Below are positions 7,110 to 11,164 of a stretch of 11,164 bases of DNA, piece after piece. The DNA lies in contig JAHJMX010000062.1 in the NCBI GenBank assembly GCA_018821175.1, positions 1-11,164 on the forward strand, given 5' to 3'. Both the position numbers and the translations under genes were made by a program. The DNA comes from Patescibacteria group bacterium (GTDB lineage Bacteria; Patescibacteriota; Gracilibacteria; UBA1369; PNNO01). Below the pieces are notes generated by a model that was not told where the DNA came from, made no database searches, and saw nothing but the letters and a program-made list of their open reading frames with translations. The stretch's first letter is position 1. The number at the start of each line of letters is the position of its first letter.

Positions 7110-8354
7110 TTAGATTTTGATGCCTGGGACTGGGAAGTTTTTGCAAAGTTTCTTTATTTCATCGTGGATTTTGTGTAGTTGATCTAAGTTTTCATGATTT
7201 TCTAATGCTGAAGTAATCCAGTCGGCGATTTTAACCATTTCAGGTTCTTTCATTCCTCTTGTTGTAACAGCTGGTGTCCCCATTCGAATACCGCTTGGAT
7301 CAAATGGTGAACGCGGATCAAATGGCACTGTATTTTTATTCAAAGTTATTCCTGCTTCGTCTAAAGCTTCCTGTGCAACTTTTCCGGGGATTCCTTTGTT
7401 TGTGAGGTCAGCAAGGATTAAATGATTGTCTGTTCCTCCTGAAACAAGATTAAATCCGTTTTCGATTAATCTTTCAGCTAGAGCTTTTGCATTTTTAACA
7501 ATTTGTGCTGCATACTCCTTGAATTCTGGTCTTAGAGCTTCACCAAAGGCAACTGCTTTCGCAGCAGTTGTATTGTCGTGCGGCCCACCCTGTAATCCTG
7601 GAAAAACTGCACGATCAATTTGTTTTGCATATTTTTCTTTACACATAATCATTGCCCCGCGTGGGCCGCGTAGCGTTTTATGCGTTGTTGTTGTAATTAC
7701 ATCGCAATATGGAGCTGGACTTTCATGTGCTCCACCCGCAATTAGTCCTGCAATATGAGCAATATCAGCCATTAAAATTGCCCCAACTTCGTCTGCAATT
7801 TCTCTAAATTTTGCCCATTCTATTTTACGTGGATATGCGGTATATCCTGCGATAATTAACTTTGGTTTGTGTTGAATAGCAAGTTCACGAACGGCATCCA
7901 TATTTATTAATCCAGTTTCTTTCTCGACTTCATAACCAACACAATTAAAAGATTTTCCAGAAAAACTAATTGGTAGTCCGTGAGTAATATGTCCTCCATG
8001 ATCGAGCTTAAGCCCCATAATTGTATCCCCATATTCAAGTAATCCAAAATAAACAGCTGTGTTGGCTGGGCTTCCTGAATACGGCTGCACATTTACATGT
8101 TCAACTCCAAAAAGTTCTTTTGCTCGCTCGATCGCAAGTCTTTCAACCATGTCTACGTATTCTTGACCTCCATAATATCTTTTCCCTGGATAACCTTCTG
8201 AATATTTGTTTGTAAAAATTGACCCAGTTGCTTCCATTACAGCTTCAGATGCGTAATTTTCAGAGGGAATTAGCTCAATTCCGTATGCCTGTCTGTTTTC
8301 TTCTTTTTTCAAAATGTCATATACTTTTGGATCTCCGTTTGATAATGCAGACAT
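7110..8354 (-). CDS. glyA: Serine hydroxymethyltransferase
   Basis: This PLP enzyme interconverts serine plus tetrahydrofolate with glycine plus 5,10-methylene-tetrahydrofolate and is the main cellular source of one-carbon units. Its 414 residues match the family length (E. coli 417). Key sites are intact: [10 protein letters not shown] (27-36), YPGKRYYGG (55-63), DHGGHITHG (118-126), DIAHIAGL (197-204) with the Asp that binds the PLP ring nitrogen, and [13 protein letters not shown] (221-233) with the PLP lysine at K226. The C-terminal [13 protein letters not shown] is also present. It is the last gene of a minus-strand unit, 11 nt after the 5-formyl-THF cyclo-ligase stop. Its start ATG has only an A/T-rich leader. 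It converges with the phosphatase gene. Confidence 0.98.
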   Translation of the reverse strand: MSALSNGDPKVYDILKKEENRQAYGIELIPSENYASEAVMEATGSIFTNKYSEGYPGKRYYGGQEYVDMVERLAIERAKELFGVEHVNVQPYSGSPANTAVYFGLLEYGDTIMGLKLDHGGHITHGLPISFSGKSFNCVGYEVEKETGLINMDAVRELAIQHKPKLIIAGYTAYPRKIEWAKFREIADEVGAILMADIAHIAGLIAGGAHESPAPYCDVITTTTHKTLRGPRGAMIMCKEKYAKQIDRAVFPGLQGGPHDNTTAAKAVAFGEALRPEFKEYAAQIVKNAKALAERLIENGFNLVSGGTDNHLILADLTNKGIPGKVAQEALDEAGITLNKNTVPFDPRSPFDPSGIRMGTPAVTTRGMKEPEMVKIADWITSALENHENLDQLHKIHDEIKKLCKNFPVPGIKI

Positions 8355-8365
8355 AATTTTATAAT

Positions 8366-8941
8366 TTAAGAATTAAAATTGTGTTTTTTGTTTTCTGTAA
8401 GGAGAATGTCAATTGGTTGATCGTGATCTCCAGCAGGGATATTCTCAACAATTTGGAAATTATATGCAAGGCTAATTTTCGGGCAGCTTAAATGGGGGAT
8501 TAGTCTATCATAATAACCTTTCCCATATCCGACTCGATGACCTTTTTGATCGAAAGCAATTCCTGGAATTAATGCGAGATCAATTTGCTCAGGCAAAACG
8601 GTTTCGCATAAGTGATGAGGTTCCAAAATCCCGTAATTTCCAGATATTAGTTGCTTTAAGTCGTCAATTTTGTGTAAGGATAAAGCGTGAAATTTAAGAT
8701 GCGTTTTTGGGACAACGAGATTTTTTTTATTTAGATATTTCTTGATTAGTTCAATAGTTGAAACTTCTTCTTTGCGAGATACGTAAACAAGCACTGTTTT
8801 GGCGTTCTTCCAAACAGGGAGGTTGGTTAATTTCGTTAATATCTTGTTGTCTAAATACTCCTTTTTTTCAGGAGTTAAATAACGCCTTTGTCTACTAATT
8901 TCTTCTCTTAAATTCTCCTTATTTTTCGACAGATTGTTCAT
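8366..8941 (-). CDS. 5-formyltetrahydrofolate cyclo-ligase (methenyl-THF synthetase)
   Basis: This enzyme uses ATP to convert 5-formyl-tetrahydrofolate to 5,10-methenyl-tetrahydrofolate, returning stored or scavenged folate to the active pool (ygfA/fau in E. coli). Its 191 residues match the family. The N-terminal [15 protein letters not shown] (8-22) is the nucleotide-binding opening. [20 protein letters not shown] (123-142) followed by YYDR (143-146) is the family signature, and HDQPID with ILLTE (173-183) closes the fold. The start overlaps the upstream lipoprotein gene by 23 nt and the stop lies 11 nt before glyA. Pairing with glyA is functionally sensible because 5-formyl-THF is formed by a side reaction of serine hydroxymethyltransferase. 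No folate-synthesis genes lie in the window. Confidence 0.95.
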   Translation of the reverse strand: MNNLSKNKENLREEISRQRRYLTPEKKEYLDNKILTKLTNLPVWKNAKTVLVYVSRKEEVSTIELIKKYLNKKNLVVPKTHLKFHALSLHKIDDLKQLISGNYGILEPHHLCETVLPEQIDLALIPGIAFDQKGHRVGYGKGYYDRLIPHLSCPKISLAYNFQIVENIPAGDHDQPIDILLTENKKHNFNS

Positions 8942-10304
8942 CTTTTAAAATTATAGGAGCCGCAAGTTTTCCATTTACAAGTTGTTCTCGTAGAGCCTCT
9001 GCATCAGAAGTTTTTTCTGGACTTAGAATTTTGATTGTTCCGCTTTCGTTGACTTCTTTAACTGTAAAACTAGTAATTAGATCCATTCCTGAGAAAACTC
9101 CAATAATGCTATCTGTATTTTCTTCTGTAATTGTTTTTAATTTTTCTGTTCCTTCAGAGTTAAATTGGATTACAAGGTATGGATTGTAAGTTTCGTCATA
9201 TTTTATGTTTACATTTTTTACATAATCGGCACTAAAATTAACTGGCTCCCATTCTGCAGCGCGTAAAGCGTAGAATATAACCCCAAATTTTGCTTGTTGT
9301 GCAGGAATAATTTCGTCTGCTTTGATAATATGATATCCAAATTCTGTTTCAACTGGTTGTGCTGTTATTTGTTCAGCTTCTGTAAGGGCAAGGGCAGCGT
9401 TCTCGAAGGCTGCAACATATCCTCCAGATCCAGCAGGTGCATCCAAAACACCGCCACTTTCTGCACTACTACAAGATGAATTTTCTTTTGCTAATGTTGC
9501 GAAATCACCACCGTCATTTAATTGAGCTGTGAGGTCATCTGCCAAAATTTGCGCTTCTTCTTTTGTTCTAGTTTCACCCTCTGGGCTTCGAAGTGCTCCA
9601 GCATATGGGATTAAGATATGGCTAACTTTTACATAATTTTTATCTCTTTTGTCGAATAATTTCACGATGCTATAAACCTGAATTGGTTCTGCTAATGCGA
9701 AAGGTTGAGTTTCGAATTCTACTAATTCTGGACTAATTGCTCCTGGTTCCATTCCGAAAACTACATCTGAAAATGCACCAAGGATTTCTTCTTTGTACAT
9801 CCAATCAGTTGCTTCAGAATAAACAATTCTTTCTGGATCTTCGGTTGCTCCGTTTTGTGCAATGATGTCGAAATCAGCGTTGTATTCAAGTAAATCTTTT
9901 AAATCTGCTTCTGCACGAGTTTTTAATTCTGCTGCGTAGTCTGATTCATCCGTAATTCTTTTCTTGAGAATTAATTCACGGTTTTGTGAAAGAGCTGGTT
10001 TGATTTCTTCAATTGCATCAATTGTTCCAAATTTCATTGTTATATAATATTTTCCATCTTCTTCGTTTGTATCTATGGATACATTTGCAACGTCAAAATT
10101 ATTTAATCTTTTAGTAAGAGATTTTTGGACGGATTTTACAGTATCTGCTATCGCAGATTCTTCTGTATTGGTTAAATTAACTAAATATTTAAGTTCATAC
10201 GAATTGTAATTTGCCGATTTTGTAATGTCTGTACATCCAGCAAAGGAAATTGCTGAAACACTCAAAAGTGTTGTCATGAGGACCGCAGATAGAAACTTTT
10301 TCAT
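8919..10304 (-). CDS. Lipoprotein joining SecD P1-like segments with parvulin peptidyl-prolyl isomerase domains
   Basis: A 461-residue exported protein. The signal peptide (1-23) ends in FAGC, a lipobox with the lipidated Cys at 24 (F at -3 is unusual). Residues about 35-118 resemble the first periplasmic part of SecD: KSLTKRLNNFDVANVSI (61-77), an ITMKFGTIDAIEEIK stretch, then ALSQNRELILKKR. Residues 224-333 form a parvulin-type isomerase domain: VKVSHILIP, then SGGVLDAPAGSGGYVAAFENA and PVETEFGYHIIKADE. Residues about 122-220 look like a second, degenerate parvulin copy. Residues about 365-461 again resemble SecD, its P1 head: YLVIQFNSEGTEKLKTITEE (376-395), IGVFSGMDLITSFTVKEV, and EALREQLVNGKLAAPIIL ending at SVEK, just where SecD's membrane domain would begin. 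SecD's membrane helices are absent. A foldase acting at the exit of the Sec translocon is inferred. It is the first gene of a unit with the cyclo-ligase and glyA. Confidence 0.8.
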   Translation of the reverse strand: MKKFLSAVLMTTLLSVSAISFAGCTDITKSANYNSYELKYLVNLTNTEESAIADTVKSVQKSLTKRLNNFDVANVSIDTNEEDGKYYITMKFGTIDAIEEIKPALSQNRELILKKRITDESDYAAELKTRAEADLKDLLEYNADFDIIAQNGATEDPERIVYSEATDWMYKEEILGAFSDVVFGMEPGAISPELVEFETQPFALAEPIQVYSIVKLFDKRDKNYVKVSHILIPYAGALRSPEGETRTKEEAQILADDLTAQLNDGGDFATLAKENSSCSSAESGGVLDAPAGSGGYVAAFENAALALTEAEQITAQPVETEFGYHIIKADEIIPAQQAKFGVIFYALRAAEWEPVNFSADYVKNVNIKYDETYNPYLVIQFNSEGTEKLKTITEENTDSIIGVFSGMDLITSFTVKEVNESGTIKILSPEKTSDAEALREQLVNGKLAAPIILKDEQSVEK

Positions 10305-10341
10305 TTTTGCTTGAAGTTATGAAATGTGAGTTTTTTGGCAC

Positions 10342-10377
10342 TGGCTAAATAATGCCCGATGATTTATAGCCACCGGG
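10342..10377 (-). promoter_or_regulatory. Interleaved inverted repeats in the lipoprotein mRNA leader (possible pseudoknot)
   Basis: Two complementary pairs are interleaved: TGGCTA (10342-10347) with TAGCCA (10367-10372), and CCCG (10355-10358) with CGGG (10374-10377). The order a-b-a'-b' is that of an H-type pseudoknot. The element lies in the roughly 75-nt leader predicted for the lipoprotein gene. It matches no riboswitch class that I recognise. Helix lengths of 6 and 4 bp are short, so chance is possible. Confidence 0.3.
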
Positions 10378-10381
10378 AATG

Positions 10382-10409
10382 ATTATATCAGAAAGGGGAG
10401 AAAGGTCAC
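10382..10409 (-). promoter_or_regulatory. Promoter of the lipoprotein / cyclo-ligase / glyA unit
   Basis: On the minus strand GTGACC (10404-10409) is followed after 16 nt by a perfect TATAAT (10382-10387). It lies just beyond the stop of the exonuclease gene (10422) and would give a leader of about 70-75 nt before the lipoprotein ATG at 10304. No other promoter of this quality is seen upstream of the three-gene unit. Confidence 0.6.
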
Positions 10410-10421
10410 GAGGAAAAATGT

Positions 10422-11132
10422 TTAATTTCCCAAGTAATGTTTCAATGTGTAAAGGATATTTTCATCCTGAGGAGTTGGATTTTCTAATTTTTTCTTATAA
10501 AGCCAATCCACGTAGTTTTTATCAAAAACAACAACTTCTGAAATAGATTTGCCTTGATATTTCCCGAATTTGAATGTTTTCACTAGAACTGGAGCTTCCG
10601 TTAATTCCAGCAATTTTTCAATTGCTTGATCCATTGATGTGAAAGCAAACTTTTCGATTACTATATTTATAAGTTTTTCAAAAAGTTTTTCCAAAACCTG
10701 GATATCGCCAAGTGCATCATGTGCTGCTCCTTCAACATTTAGCGCTAACGAGTAGCGTAGATATTGTAATTGATAATTGTCGCTTTCGATAAGATGTCTG
10801 GCAACTTGTAACGTGTCGATATACTTAGGAGTTTGGACGCCTTCGGTTTTGAGCACGCCGATGTCGTATGGTGCGTTGTGGGCTACGAGGATGCTACTTT
10901 GCAAAATATTTATGAGGGCTTCTTTTTGAGGGCTGCCATCAAAAGCTGGCTTACCTGCGACCATTCCTTCAGTGATGTGATGCGTTGCCATTGCACCAAA
11001 ACTAATCGTCACAGGTGGCTTAAAAAATTCATTTACTACCTGTCCAGTTTCGGTATTTTTGTATGCCAGTTGAACAATTCGCGCTGTTTCATCGAGATCG
11101 GTGGTTTCGAGATCTAGGTAGATTATGTTCAT
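10422..11132 (-). CDS. DEDDh 3'-5' exonuclease (DnaQ/ExoX-like)
   Basis: A 236-residue nuclease of the DnaQ (DNA polymerase III epsilon) superfamily. Exo I is YLDLETTDL with D7 and E9. Exo II is VAHNAPYDIGVL (83-94) with D90. Exo III is AHDALGDIQVL (137-147) with H138 and D143, so all DEDDh catalytic residues are present. The C-terminal part has FKFGKYQGKSISEV (187-200) followed by YVDWL (207-211). This is the small FGKY/W domain of ExoX-like proteins and is not found in E. coli DnaQ. A repair or processing exonuclease is therefore more likely than the replicative proofreading subunit, but the latter is not excluded. The ATG is preceded by a C-rich stretch, CCTCCCCCTCC, which is the reverse of a Shine-Dalgarno. 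The neighbouring lipoprotein unit has its own promoter. Confidence 0.92.
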   Translation of the reverse strand: MNIIYLDLETTDLDETARIVQLAYKNTETGQVVNEFFKPPVTISFGAMATHHITEGMVAGKPAFDGSPQKEALINILQSSILVAHNAPYDIGVLKTEGVQTPKYIDTLQVARHLIESDNYQLQYLRYSLALNVEGAAHDALGDIQVLEKLFEKLINIVIEKFAFTSMDQAIEKLLELTEAPVLVKTFKFGKYQGKSISEVVVFDKNYVDWLYKKKLENPTPQDENILYTLKHYLGN

Positions 11133-11164
11133 GGAGGGGGAGGATTATTTTTAGCCTCTAGATA

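Noticed and set aside
8950..8955. Perfect TATAAT on the minus strand 8 nt before the cyclo-ligase ATG
   Set aside because: It lies inside the upstream gene, the only -35-like box is 19 nt away and poor, and the gene overlap already indicates cotranscription.
10331..10360. Hairpin GGCACT/AATGCC next to TTTTTT as a terminator
   Set aside because: The T-run precedes the hairpin on the plus strand and becomes an A-run after it on the minus strand, so it is in the wrong place for either direction.

Overview
The window looks like a piece of a small-genome Patescibacteria/CPR-type chromosome. This is an inference from gene content. It carries a PrgI plus stand-alone TraC-like protein pair next to an rRNA operon, a folate-scavenging enzyme beside glyA, A/T-rich DNA, tight gene packing, and a consistent lack of Shine-Dalgarno motifs. 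The genetic code is ordinary: one gene ends in TGA, one in TAG and the others in TAA, and no in-frame TGA interrupts the long genes. This argues against the UGA-glycine lineages. The exact phylum cannot be fixed from the sequence alone.

Layout. Positions 1-139 are the 3' end of 23S rRNA. A structured spacer and a complete 5S rRNA (about 285-403) follow, then a two-way terminator (428-462) shared with the convergent pair prgI-like (1252-1689, minus) and TraC-like (513-1268, minus). A divergent intergenic region (1690-1949) holds a good promoter for the minus pair. It also holds an unusual set of direct repeats that duplicates the translation start of lepA, which follows on the plus strand (1950-3773). 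A clear promoter at 3906-3934 then drives a two-gene plus-strand unit: a membrane-anchored peptide-type solute-binding protein (3962-5491) and a membrane sensor with HAMP and PP2C/SpoIIE phosphatase domains (5519-7093).

The right third is all on the minus strand. Read in the direction of transcription, it starts with a DEDDh exonuclease with an ExoX-like tail (10422-11132). A promoter and a structured leader follow. Then comes a tight three-gene unit: a lipoprotein that joins SecD P1-like segments to parvulin domains (8919-10304), 5-formyltetrahydrofolate cyclo-ligase (8366-8941) and serine hydroxymethyltransferase glyA (7110-8354).

Working together: glyA and the cyclo-ligase make a one-carbon/folate pair. 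The orphan binding protein and the phosphatase look like a ligand-sensing and signalling pair, because no permease or ATPase gene lies beside them. The most unusual item is the SecD/parvulin hybrid lipoprotein. It appears to combine the extracytoplasmic part of a Sec accessory protein with a foldase, without SecD's membrane channel domain.
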